NCBI GenBank assembly: GCA_946545285.1
Contig: CAMNNA010000004.1
Location: 1 to 32,369 of the forward strand
Direction of reading: 5' to 3'
DNA: 32,369 nucleotides
DNA from: an uncultured cyanobacterium
GTDB taxonomy: Bacteria > Cyanobacteriota > Vampirovibrionia > Gastranaerophilales > Gastranaerophilaceae
The position numbers were made by a program, and so were the translations under genes. Positions 1 through 9,385 of the stretch are shown here, in pieces; the stretch's first letter is position 1; the number at the start of each line of letters is the position of its first letter. The notes beneath the pieces were generated by a model that did no database searches, was not told the origin of the DNA, and was given only the letters and a program-made list of their open reading frames with translations.

Positions 1-45
1 AAGGCTCCAGCCTTGAAACTGTTATTATTTGTAGATATTTTATTT

Positions 46-66
46 TATACTCGGGCCTTGAGTATA
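46..66. other. Inverted repeat / possible weak hairpin TATACTC-GGGCCTT-GAGTATA
   Basis: 7-bp perfect arms just downstream of the minus-strand ORF ending at 100. There is no clear U-tract, so a terminator role is uncertain. Confidence 0.3.
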
Positions 67-99
67 TTCAAATATTACCAATAAGCAAAAGTCCTGTTT

Positions 100-567
100 C
101 TAATTGCTATTTAATTTAAATAAGGATGCCAACAAATCTTTGCCCATTTCGCATACAGTGCCCCAGAAAGATTGCGGGGACTTAATATCAATAGGTTCCG
201 TTCTTCCATCAAAATAATTTTTATAATCAAAATCGGCATCATCATTTGAATTGTGATAGTAGAAATTGTCACCAACTACATACATTTTATCTATATAGTT
301 GTTTCCATTGTTGTCATATAGCTCAATATTTTTTCCGTTAACATCCATATATGTATACTTATTTGAAAGTGATACTCCTCTTCCTCCCACATCTCTTGTT
401 ATGAGTGTTTCGCCGCCTTTATCCTTGTAAATGATTATTTTATTTCCATATTCACCATTTTGGACAACCGTTTGACTTGGATCAATTTTATTTCTTAAAT
501 TTTCATATCCATGTAAACCCTTAGTTTTCAATTGTGGAGGTGTACTGCCCGGTGTAATACTTCCCAT
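100..567 (-). CDS. Hypothetical protein (155 aa)
   Basis: Intact ORF with a good SD (aaaaggag, about 9 nt upstream of ATG on the minus strand). No recognised family. Contains one degenerate DxNxN-type loop (DNNGNNYID). Confidence 0.65.
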   Translation of the reverse strand: MGSITPGSTPPQLKTKGLHGYENLRNKIDPSQTVVQNGEYGNKIIIYKDKGGETLITRDVGGRGVSLSNKYTYMDVNGKNIELYDNNGNNYIDKMYVVGDNFYYHNSNDDADFDYKNYFDGRTEPIDIKSPQSFWGTVCEMGKDLLASLFKLNSN

Positions 568-705
568 ATTAAAATCTCCTTTTTTTTATACTCTATAGAC
601 TATAAAAAATTTTTCAGATAAAAATTGCTATAAATTATATAAAAAATATATATTATTTACATAACTTAACAATATCTTTATTAAATAAAGGAAATTTTTT
701 TTACT

Positions 706-3700
706 TTAAATTTCTAACACTCTGTCAAGGCAGGCTTTTTTGCTATATTGCCATTCGCGGTAAGTTATACGTTTAACTTTATAACCGCTTCGTTCAAGGA
801 TTGACTGTTTTTTCATATTAGAAATATTTGATTTTATCTTATCTTCCACTCCGTCAATTTCAATTATAAAATCGTCATCAACAAGCAAATCTGCGCTTAA
901 ACCCGCAATATCCGCACCTGCTAAAACTTTATGATCAAGGGTGCGAATTTCGTCTGCTATTTCTTTTTCCAACTTATTTTTATAAATATTTGCATCAATT
1001 TCGTCATTAGCAAGTGCTCTTCTGCGAGCTTGGTATTCTTTCATATACGAAACATAATTTCTAAAATGACCTTCAGGCATTGTTTCAAGGTCGTGAGAAA
1101 CAAAGTTTATACATTTATTTTTTGCACGTGTAATAGCAACGTTAAATAAATTAGGCTTTTGTAAGAACGTAATACTTTGCGGATAAGAATTATTCGCAAA
1201 ACCCCAGGAAATCAGCATTATATCCCTTTCATCTCCTTGGAATGTGTGGGCTGTACCGATTTCTATTTGGTGTTTTCTTATCATATAATCAGACAAAACT
1301 TTTGGAACTGAAATTTTTAATTGCTCAACTTGCGCTCTAAACGGTGAAATTATACCGATTGTTGTCGGATTATCAGGGTTTTTCCGCTCATCTTCAATTA
1401 TTATTTCGTGTAAAACTTTTACCAGTTCTTCGACTTCCGGAAGATTTCTTGTTGCATCACTATCAACCTTTCCCTCAGGCACCATATGAAGTTCAAGCAC
1501 ATCATAATCAGTCGAATCTTTTTTCATCACGCGAATTCTATCCGAATAAAATTCTCTGTTTGAAAAATTAATGATTGGCGGAAGACTCCTGAAATGCTCA
1601 TCAAGCATAACTGAGTTCATCGAATAGTAATCCGCCAAATCAAACATTGAATTTGTCCTGAATCTCCACATCAATTGATATTTATCAGGAATTCCGTACT
1701 GGCTTAAGAATGATTGTTCTTTTGCTTTTTCCAAAAATGACAGGTGAGGTAATTGTTTATCATCCCCGACTATTACAGTTCTTTTTGCGCGATACATTAT
1801 AGGAAAACAGCTTGCAATATCACATTGAGATGCTTCATCAATGATTGCAACATCAAACATCCCCGGTTTTAGCGGTAAACTATCAGATATCGCGTAGGTT
1901 GTTGTACACCAGCAAGGGAATGCCTCTAATAAAGGTTTGAAATCTTCTTCTTCCAATATTTTTGACTGAAGTTTTTTCCTTCGCTCAACTAATGACATAG
2001 CATGAACTTTAATCCTGCGCTTTTTCTTATCATCTCGCAAAAGATTCTTTAAAGCTTCTCTGCGCGTGCTTTTCAAAATATTTACAGCCAAAGTCTTTTG
2101 TTTTTTCTTTAACTGTCGAATTTGTTCAGTTAATATGTGCAGATTCCCGATTTTTTGAATATCTGACTCGATTTTTCTCAATCGCCATTTTTGAGTAACA
2201 AAATCAAGTTCGATTTTTAATCTGTCTAAGGATTCTGAATCTACATCAAACTCTTTTAAATCAAGAATTTTTTTCAACTGATGCAAACTTGTCATGTTTT
2301 TGAAAGTTGTAAAAAATCCTGATTTTTCCATATTGTCTGACAAAATTTTTATGACTTCATTTACATTGTCAATTTCGGATTTTTTGAGCGGCCTTTTTAT
2401 GAATTGTAAAGAGCCGATTGTCGCTGAATGATCTTTGATTTCATCTTTTAAATCATGCCAAGCGCGCTCAAGTTTAATTATATTTTCACATTTTTGTTCA
2501 GTTTCTCTTAAAATATCAAGATGCTGTTTCATATCGTTTGCATCTGCAAAAATATAATCTTCAACGTTATCATTCAATTCAGCTTTTCCGGATAATAAAT
2601 CTTGTAATTGCAAACTTAATTGTTTTTGGTAATTCATTCTTCCGGCTCTTAAAGCCAAATAAGGCGCACCAAGTTCATTAAGTCTATCCGCAACAACGTC
2701 AACCGCTTTATCCATACGAGACGCCACTAAAACTGTTTTCCCGTTTGCAATCAAATGCGCAACTAAGTTAACTATGGTTTGAGATTTTCCTGTTCCCGGA
2801 GGACCTTGAACCGCAACAAATTTTGAATTTTCGATATTTTTAATTACTTTTTCTTGTGAGTCACTTAAAGATAAAGGAGTTATCGGATAAAAACCGTTTT
2901 CTGAAATCGGTTTTATTTTTTCAGATGTTTGGTTATATTCGTCATTAATTACTGATAATGTTGTTTCTCTGTATACTCCGCTTGGTTTTTCTGCGATTTG
3001 CAGTAATTCATGTAAAACTCCCGCTGTAACTGCCGGTCTTTTGGTTAAAATTATTGCGCTTTGATATGTTACACACAATCTTTTTAAGTCTTGTGAATAC
3101 TTTTGTTTTTGTTCTTGAATTTCATCTTCAATAATTTCGTCTAAATTTTCACCGGTAATTTTTACATTAGACAAATCATTGCTTGTTGTTGAATCTTTCG
3201 AAACATTGTCTTCATCCGCATTTTCAGAATCATCAGATGCAATTTCAACATCCGGAATTAAAGATTTCAAAGTTGTTAAGAAAATGTCCATTTTTTCTTT
3301 TGTAATAGGAACATCCGGAACAACATCTAATATTCCTTCTAAAAACGAATCCACTTCATCATCATCTTCCCCTTTTTTCATTAATGAGGCTAAAGCACCT
3401 GTATTTAAAGACAAGATTTCATCTTGCGGAATACAGTTTATGTTAACTCCGTTTCTTTCAAGTTTGCACGGAACATATAATAACGGAGTTAAAAATTCGT
3501 TATGGCGCTTAGATTTGCCGTTTCTGCCCACTAAAAACATATATCCGTAAATCAAATATTTATCTTTAGTATTCAAATCACTTTGAATCATTAATTCGGT
3601 CAAATTCGGATTCGCACCGTCTAATTTTAAATAATCCAAACCATCAGTTAATAACGTTTCCTTTTCTTTTAAGAAAATCCATTTGTTATCTTTATCCCCT

Positions 3701-3825
3701 TTAAGGTTTCTAAAGGTAGAACTTTTAACTTCTTCTCTGACACAATCATGTAAATATTGACTGATTTTTTTTATAAAACTGTTATTAAATGCCGAATTTA
3801 GGGCTTTCGTTGCTTCTTGTAACAT
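706..3825 (-). CDS. COG1112-like SF1 (UPF1/DNA2-type) helicase with C-terminal Vsr/DUF559-like PD-(D/E)XK nuclease domain
   Basis: Walker A GPPGTGKSQTIV, Walker B DVAIIDEASQ, VGDDKQLPHL, HTFQGDERDIM and NVAITRAKN helicase motifs. C-terminal LSADLLVDDDFIIEIDG...ILERSGYKVKRITYREW resembles Vsr-like/DUF559 nucleases. Confidence 0.85.
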   Translation of the reverse strand: MLQEATKALNSAFNNSFIKKISQYLHDCVREEVKSSTFRNLKGDKDNKWIFLKEKETLLTDGLDYLKLDGANPNLTELMIQSDLNTKDKYLIYGYMFLVGRNGKSKRHNEFLTPLLYVPCKLERNGVNINCIPQDEILSLNTGALASLMKKGEDDDEVDSFLEGILDVVPDVPITKEKMDIFLTTLKSLIPDVEIASDDSENADEDNVSKDSTTSNDLSNVKITGENLDEIIEDEIQEQKQKYSQDLKRLCVTYQSAIILTKRPAVTAGVLHELLQIAEKPSGVYRETTLSVINDEYNQTSEKIKPISENGFYPITPLSLSDSQEKVIKNIENSKFVAVQGPPGTGKSQTIVNLVAHLIANGKTVLVASRMDKAVDVVADRLNELGAPYLALRAGRMNYQKQLSLQLQDLLSGKAELNDNVEDYIFADANDMKQHLDILRETEQKCENIIKLERAWHDLKDEIKDHSATIGSLQFIKRPLKKSEIDNVNEVIKILSDNMEKSGFFTTFKNMTSLHQLKKILDLKEFDVDSESLDRLKIELDFVTQKWRLRKIESDIQKIGNLHILTEQIRQLKKKQKTLAVNILKSTRREALKNLLRDDKKKRRIKVHAMSLVERRKKLQSKILEEEDFKPLLEAFPCWCTTTYAISDSLPLKPGMFDVAIIDEASQCDIASCFPIMYRAKRTVIVGDDKQLPHLSFLEKAKEQSFLSQYGIPDKYQLMWRFRTNSMFDLADYYSMNSVMLDEHFRSLPPIINFSNREFYSDRIRVMKKDSTDYDVLELHMVPEGKVDSDATRNLPEVEELVKVLHEIIIEDERKNPDNPTTIGIISPFRAQVEQLKISVPKVLSDYMIRKHQIEIGTAHTFQGDERDIMLISWGFANNSYPQSITFLQKPNLFNVAITRAKNKCINFVSHDLETMPEGHFRNYVSYMKEYQARRRALANDEIDANIYKNKLEKEIADEIRTLDHKVLAGADIAGLSADLLVDDDFIIEIDGVEDKIKSNISNMKKQSILERSGYKVKRITYREWQYSKKACLDRVLEI

Positions 3826-3873
3826 TAAATTTCCTCTTTTTTAAACTATTTTATATTATTTTATTGAAAAATC

Positions 3874-3890
3874 AAGGTTTTTAAATCCTT
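3874..3890 (-). terminator. Weak stem-loop between the MNT gene and the helicase gene
   Basis: aagg/cctt-based stem with one mismatch, followed on the minus strand by GATTTTT. Marginal. Confidence 0.2.
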
Positions 3891-3910
3891 AGTTTAAATG
3901 ATAACTATGA

Positions 3911-4198
3911 TTAAATTTCAACTAAATCAGCTTGGATTGCTTTTTTAAATTCCTGAGTAATGTTATTCAAATCAATAACGTCTACTTGGTACGGCAATAA
4001 AGAATTTTCAAATAAATATTCTAAATGACTTTTAATCTTATCATTCAGGTATTTTGAATCTATTGCTATATCAACATCAGAATATTTTTTAGCGCAATTT
4101 TTAGTTCTTGAACCGAAAATGAAAAGCCTAAAATCTTTTAGCTGTGAGGCTACAGTTTTTTTTATAAACTCTAAATATTCTTCTTTTAAATCAATCAT
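3911..4198 (-). CDS. mntA: Minimal nucleotidyltransferase (MNT) antitoxin, MntA-like
   Basis: FGSRTKNCAKKYSDVDIAI gives an exact GSX10DXD motif. Start overlaps the upstream HEPN stop by 4 nt (ATGA). Confidence 0.88.
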   Translation of the reverse strand: MIDLKEEYLEFIKKTVASQLKDFRLFIFGSRTKNCAKKYSDVDIAIDSKYLNDKIKSHLEYLFENSLLPYQVDVIDLNNITQEFKKAIQADLVEI

Positions 4199-4590
4199 AG
4201 TGTTTCTTTTAGTTTTTCGAGTAAGAATTTTGATTCCTCAATAAATTCAGGAATAATTTTTAACACGTCATTTGCAATTGTTTCATCATAGGTATGTGAA
4301 GTTAAATTTCGTTTTTGCCTATATTGAGTCCAGGTAACAATATCATTTTGAAGTAAGCCATACTTATTGGAATTTCGAATTATTTCATTAAAAGTTAAAT
4401 CATGTTCGGTATCAGGCATTTGAATTTTTAAAAATCTTATCATTACTTTAATTGCCAAAGAGTATGTATATTCAAACCTTTGAATAACAGCATCTCGAAT
4501 ATCTATATCGTAATTATCGTTTTGATAACGTTGAAGAATAAGTATAAGGCTGTTAATTGCTTTTTCAAAAGATGTCAAATCAAGTTTCAT
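4195..4590 (-). CDS. hepT: HEPN-domain toxin, HepT-like (HI0074 family)
   Basis: RNLTSHTY gives RX4HXY, the HEPN RNase motif including the Tyr modified by MntA. The supplied ORF (start 4737) extends upstream into tgt; the likely start is MKLDL at 4590. Confidence 0.85.
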   Translation of the reverse strand: MKLDLTSFEKAINSLILILQRYQNDNYDIDIRDAVIQRFEYTYSLAIKVMIRFLKIQMPDTEHDLTFNEIIRNSNKYGLLQNDIVTWTQYRQKRNLTSHTYDETIANDVLKIIPEFIEESKFLLEKLKETL

Positions 4591-4605
4591 ACTTGAATTG
4601 TAACA

Positions 4606-4634
4606 TTTATAAGGATGAAAGGCAATAATGTTAA
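4606..4634 (-). promoter_or_regulatory. Putative sigma70-type promoter for the HEPN/MNT pair
   Basis: Minus strand TTAACA-17 nt-TATAAA upstream of the 4590 start. Confidence 0.4.
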
Positions 4635-4647
4635 ATATATAACTTTG

Positions 4648-4656
4648 TGATACAAT
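4648..4656 (+). promoter_or_regulatory. Putative extended -10 element (TGATACAAT) for tgt
   Basis: TGnTACAAT 17 nt upstream of the tgt ATG, with no good -35. Confidence 0.35.
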
Positions 4657-4658
4657 AA

Positions 4659-5798
<1,140 letters not shown>

Positions 5799-5799
5799 A

Positions 5800-6474
5800 T
5801 TATCTGACTTTATCCAACATTGTTTCAAAGTAATCTCTATCCAATAATGCTGCGTAAGTACAAGATATTCCGCTAAATCCTTCTTTAGCATCATAAGGAT
5901 TGCAGTATTCACTTAAAGAAACATAAGGTGTTGAAGGATCTCCCATTGGAACCAAATTGTCAGAATAATCCGCAATTAGGAATGCAAAAACATCTATGCC
6001 TAAGCGATTTGGCTTAGCTTTTTTGCCGTTAATATCAACATAAAGTATAACTCCGTTGTCAATTTTATGAAACATAGCCAATGTACCGTCTAAAAGCGCA
6101 AATTGCCCCGCATCATAAACGCTTTCATTCATCGGAGAATAATCTCCGACTAAAGCTTTGTATGTCCTATCGTCACTTGCACAATATTTTTTATAATCCG
6201 GTGCGGCACTAAGACATAGCGATTTAACCACAAAATGTCTTGAATATTTTTTTATGAATTCTTCAGGATTACTTGTTGATATCCCATCAGAATATGATAG
6301 AAATTTGTATGCCTGAGAAAAATTTGTGTAAGTTTTAAAAAATTGGCTTTTCATATTTTGAGGGTTCATTTTTTTACCCAAAAACCTTGACGTAAAGAAA
6401 AACGCCGCCACTAATATTACAAAAACCCCTAACAATTGACCTGAAGTCAAACCATCTTTTTTCATCATAACCAT
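5800..6474 (-). CDS. Pseudopilin-like membrane-anchored protein (224 aa)
   Basis: N-terminal KKDGLTSGQLLGVFVILVAAFFF hydrophobic helix plus a C-terminal VDINGKKAKPNRLGIDVFAF pilin-like motif. Confidence 0.55.
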   Translation of the reverse strand: MVMMKKDGLTSGQLLGVFVILVAAFFFTSRFLGKKMNPQNMKSQFFKTYTNFSQAYKFLSYSDGISTSNPEEFIKKYSRHFVVKSLCLSAAPDYKKYCASDDRTYKALVGDYSPMNESVYDAGQFALLDGTLAMFHKIDNGVILYVDINGKKAKPNRLGIDVFAFLIADYSDNLVPMGDPSTPYVSLSEYCNPYDAKEGFSGISCTYAALLDRDYFETMLDKVR

Positions 6475-6575
6475 AAACGGATTTTATACCCATGCTGCAT
6501 TTTTTGTCAATAATTAAAGTTTTTTAAATTTTTGTCGTAAAATAAGTTATCAATTTAGAATAAAAGAAGATTATC

Positions 6576-6947
6576 ATGTTTAATTCAGTGAATGGAAATC
6601 CTTTCAGTAACAGGATTGAATCCGCGCTTTCTGCCGGAAAAGACAATCAGCAAAACAAAAACCAAAATCAAAATCAGGAAGAAAAAAAATACTTAGAAAA
6701 TGATGATAAAGATGAAATTCAAATTACACAGCTTCCTGAATTAAATGAAGATCAGATTATTTATCTTGTAAATGAGTATATTTCAAGGCTTAAATCTGAA
6801 AATTCGGATAATTTAAAAGCTCAGGAAAAACTTGATAAATTTTTATCAAAATTTGATGTAAAAAAATTTATGAAACAAAATCCTCACATGACTCGCTCGG
6901 ATTTTAGTATGGTTATGTATAATGAAACATCCGGACTTTTAAATTAG
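6576..6947 (+). CDS. Hypothetical protein with Asn/Gln-rich linker (123 aa)
   Basis: Intact ORF with low-complexity NKNQNQNQ. No recognised domain. Confidence 0.55.
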   Translation: MFNSVNGNPFSNRIESALSAGKDNQQNKNQNQNQEEKKYLENDDKDEIQITQLPELNEDQIIYLVNEYISRLKSENSDNLKAQEKLDKFLSKFDVKKFMKQNPHMTRSDFSMVMYNETSGLLN

Positions 6948-8188
6948 ATTTTCAAAACTGCATCAAAAATCCCTTCGGAATATGTCGGATGAGGAAAACA
7001 AACTTCTGTTAATTTCTTTACAGGAATTTCATTTTGTATTGCGATAACAATCTGTCCTAAAAGAGATGATGCCTCCGCACAAACTATATGTGCGCCAATA
7101 ATTTTATCGTTTTGAGAAAGAATTTTTATAAAACCTTCTGTTTTACCATCACACCATGCTTTGCCTAAAGATGAAACCAATACAGTGGATTTTTGATATT
7201 CTTGACCCGCAAGGTCTTGTTCTTTAACTCCAACCCAAGCGATTTCAGGTTCGCCGTATACGACTGCAGGAACTAAATCTTTCCTAAAAGGTACGGAAGA
7301 TATATTTTCTAATGCTTGTTTAATAGCAAAATGCGCAAGCTGAATTTCTCCTGCGCTGTCACCGATATAGCTTACCCCATCAATTTTTTCTTCAACGTTA
7401 GGAATTCTTCCGCCTGCAACTAATACAATCTGCGCAAAAATTTCTTCTCCATTTGATAGTTTTAAAATATTATTTTCAATTTTTTCTACTGTTGTTTTTG
7501 TAAAGAATCTTATTTTTCTTAATTTGAAAATTCGCTCAATTCTTTTTGAAATGTCAATATCTGCATTCGGTAATAAATTTTGAGCTACTTCGATTACGGT
7601 TGTTTCCACTCCGAAATTATTAAAAATCTGCGCCCACTCAATCCCGATAGCTCCTGAACCTATTATTACAACGCTTTTTGGTAAAACTTCAAGATTTAGG
7701 ATGTCATCAGATGAAAGCAAAAATTTATGATCAAATTCTAAACCTTTTATTTGCCTTGGTTTTGCACCTGTTGCACAAATTATTTTGCTGCAGTTATAAA
7801 TTCCCCCGCTTTGGGTGTCTTTTATATGGTTTGAATCTATGATTTCCGCTTGGCTTTTTATTATATTTATTTTTGCATTTTTCAATGCTAATTCAAGATT
7901 TTTCTTTAGTTTTTCTACAATTTCATTTTTTCTTTCAATAACTTTTTTATAATCAACAGAAATATTTTCAGCATTTAATCCGAATTTTTCACAATTTTTC
8001 ATCTGAGAATAAACTTCACTTGATTTCAAAATACTTTTTGTCGGAATACAACCTTTATTTAAACAGACACCGCCGATGTTTTCTTTTTCAAAAAGTATAA
8101 CTTTTTTCCCTAAAGAAGATGCATAAAAAGCACAACTATAACCTGCCGGACCACCTCCGATTATACCCAAATCATAATTATTATCCAT
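6944..8188 (-). CDS. lpdA: Dihydrolipoamide dehydrogenase-like FAD/NAD disulfide oxidoreductase (414 aa)
   Basis: IIGGGPAGYSCA, GGVCLNKGCIPTK, VVIIGSGAIGIEWA and the HPTYSEG C-terminal motif. Confidence 0.88.
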   Translation of the reverse strand: MDNNYDLGIIGGGPAGYSCAFYASSLGKKVILFEKENIGGVCLNKGCIPTKSILKSSEVYSQMKNCEKFGLNAENISVDYKKVIERKNEIVEKLKKNLELALKNAKINIIKSQAEIIDSNHIKDTQSGGIYNCSKIICATGAKPRQIKGLEFDHKFLLSSDDILNLEVLPKSVVIIGSGAIGIEWAQIFNNFGVETTVIEVAQNLLPNADIDISKRIERIFKLRKIRFFTKTTVEKIENNILKLSNGEEIFAQIVLVAGGRIPNVEEKIDGVSYIGDSAGEIQLAHFAIKQALENISSVPFRKDLVPAVVYGEPEIAWVGVKEQDLAGQEYQKSTVLVSSLGKAWCDGKTEGFIKILSQNDKIIGAHIVCAEASSLLGQIVIAIQNEIPVKKLTEVCFPHPTYSEGIFDAVLKI

Positions 8189-8204
8189 ATAAACTTTCTT
8201 CTCC

Positions 8205-9356
8205 CTATCCTCTTGTATAAACTCTTGGCAACCGTACTTTTAGTCGGCATGTTAATTCATAATTTATCGTTTCTAAAATTCTTGCCCAATCATCAATCGG
8301 ATGATCTTCATCAAGTAAAGTAATGACATCTCCTGCATTTGCGCTAACTCCGGTAATATCAAACATCATCTGATCCATTGTGATGTTCCCGACTTGCGGA
8401 ACTTCTACTCCGTTCAAAACTCCTTTAATCTTATTTGATAATTTCCTAGGTACTCCGTCTGCATAGCCTAACGGTACGGTTGCAATCGTTTTTTCTTCAT
8501 TTGCAATAAATGTATGGCAATAACTTATGCCTTCATTTTTGTGCGCTTTATGAATATTTATAATTCTGCCTTTTAAACTTATTAATTGTTTCAAATTCGG
8601 TTTTTTAAATTCAATATCAGAAGGGAAATCAGGATATAATCCGTATAAACTTATTCCGATGCGATTCATATTGGAATTTCTCAGTCCTGAATAGCATATA
8701 GTTCCTGCGGTATTTAAAATATGAAGTAAAAGTCCGTCTGTATTAATATTATCAAGAACCTTATTCCATTTATCAATTTGAATTTTAGTTAAATCTGATT
8801 CTTCAGCGCTTGCAAGGTGGGTAAAAATTCCTTTTAAATCAATAAAATCGCTTGCTTGAACTTTTTTTATAAATTCTATTGCATCTTCTGTTCTTACCCC
8901 GATCCTGTTCATACCGGTGTCGATTTTTATGTGGACTTTCGGTTTAATTCCTGTTCTTTTATAAGCATTTTCACAGGCTTTAAGGTGTTCAAGGGTAAAA
9001 ACAGAAATGGTAATATCATTTTGAATTGCAGTTTCAATTGCCCAAACAGGGACAGCACCTAAAACTAAAATATCACATTTAATTTTGCTTTGGCGCAGGT
9101 CTACCCCTTCATCAATTGATGCAACGCCAAGCATATCAACTCCGCTTGCTAATATAGTAGGACAAAGCATTGCAGCCCCATGCCCGTATGCATCAGCTTT
9201 TACTACACCCAAAAGTTTTGTTCCTGAAGGGATGTTTTTCTTAATTTCTTTTATATTGTGTTCAAGATTAGAAATACTAACCTCAACCCACGCATCTCTG
9301 TGAATATTTATATTTGTCTGTCTGATATTGCGCATTTGATTAAAATTATATGACAA
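8205..9356 (-). CDS. alr: Alanine racemase
   Basis: GVVKADAYGHGA (PLP Lys), IDTGMNRIG, GYADGVPRKLSN, VGNITMDQMMFDITG. The start may be internal. Confidence 0.95.
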   Translation of the reverse strand: MSYNFNQMRNIRQTNINIHRDAWVEVSISNLEHNIKEIKKNIPSGTKLLGVVKADAYGHGAAMLCPTILASGVDMLGVASIDEGVDLRQSKIKCDILVLGAVPVWAIETAIQNDITISVFTLEHLKACENAYKRTGIKPKVHIKIDTGMNRIGVRTEDAIEFIKKVQASDFIDLKGIFTHLASAEESDLTKIQIDKWNKVLDNINTDGLLLHILNTAGTICYSGLRNSNMNRIGISLYGLYPDFPSDIEFKKPNLKQLISLKGRIINIHKAHKNEGISYCHTFIANEEKTIATVPLGYADGVPRKLSNKIKGVLNGVEVPQVGNITMDQMMFDITGVSANAGDVITLLDEDHPIDDWARILETINYELTCRLKVRLPRVYTRG

Positions 9357-9385
9357 AATTATTTCCTTCGCAAGAAGTGTAAAAT

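Noticed and set aside
1-14. AAGGCT-CC-AGCCTT palindrome at the window edge
   Set aside because: Short, with a 2-nt centre, and truncated context prevents interpretation.
3179-3550. Plus-strand 123-aa ORF
   Set aside because: Lies wholly antisense inside the helicase CDS, with low-complexity Ser-rich translation and no family signal.
6660-6690. caaaaaccaaaatcaaaatcagg short repeat
   Set aside because: A low-complexity Asn/Gln codon run in the 123-aa ORF, too short to call a functional DNA repeat.
6944-6947. 4-nt convergent stop overlap (and the 1-nt gap at 5799)
   Set aside because: Simply reflects gene packing in a compact genome; not a signal on its own.
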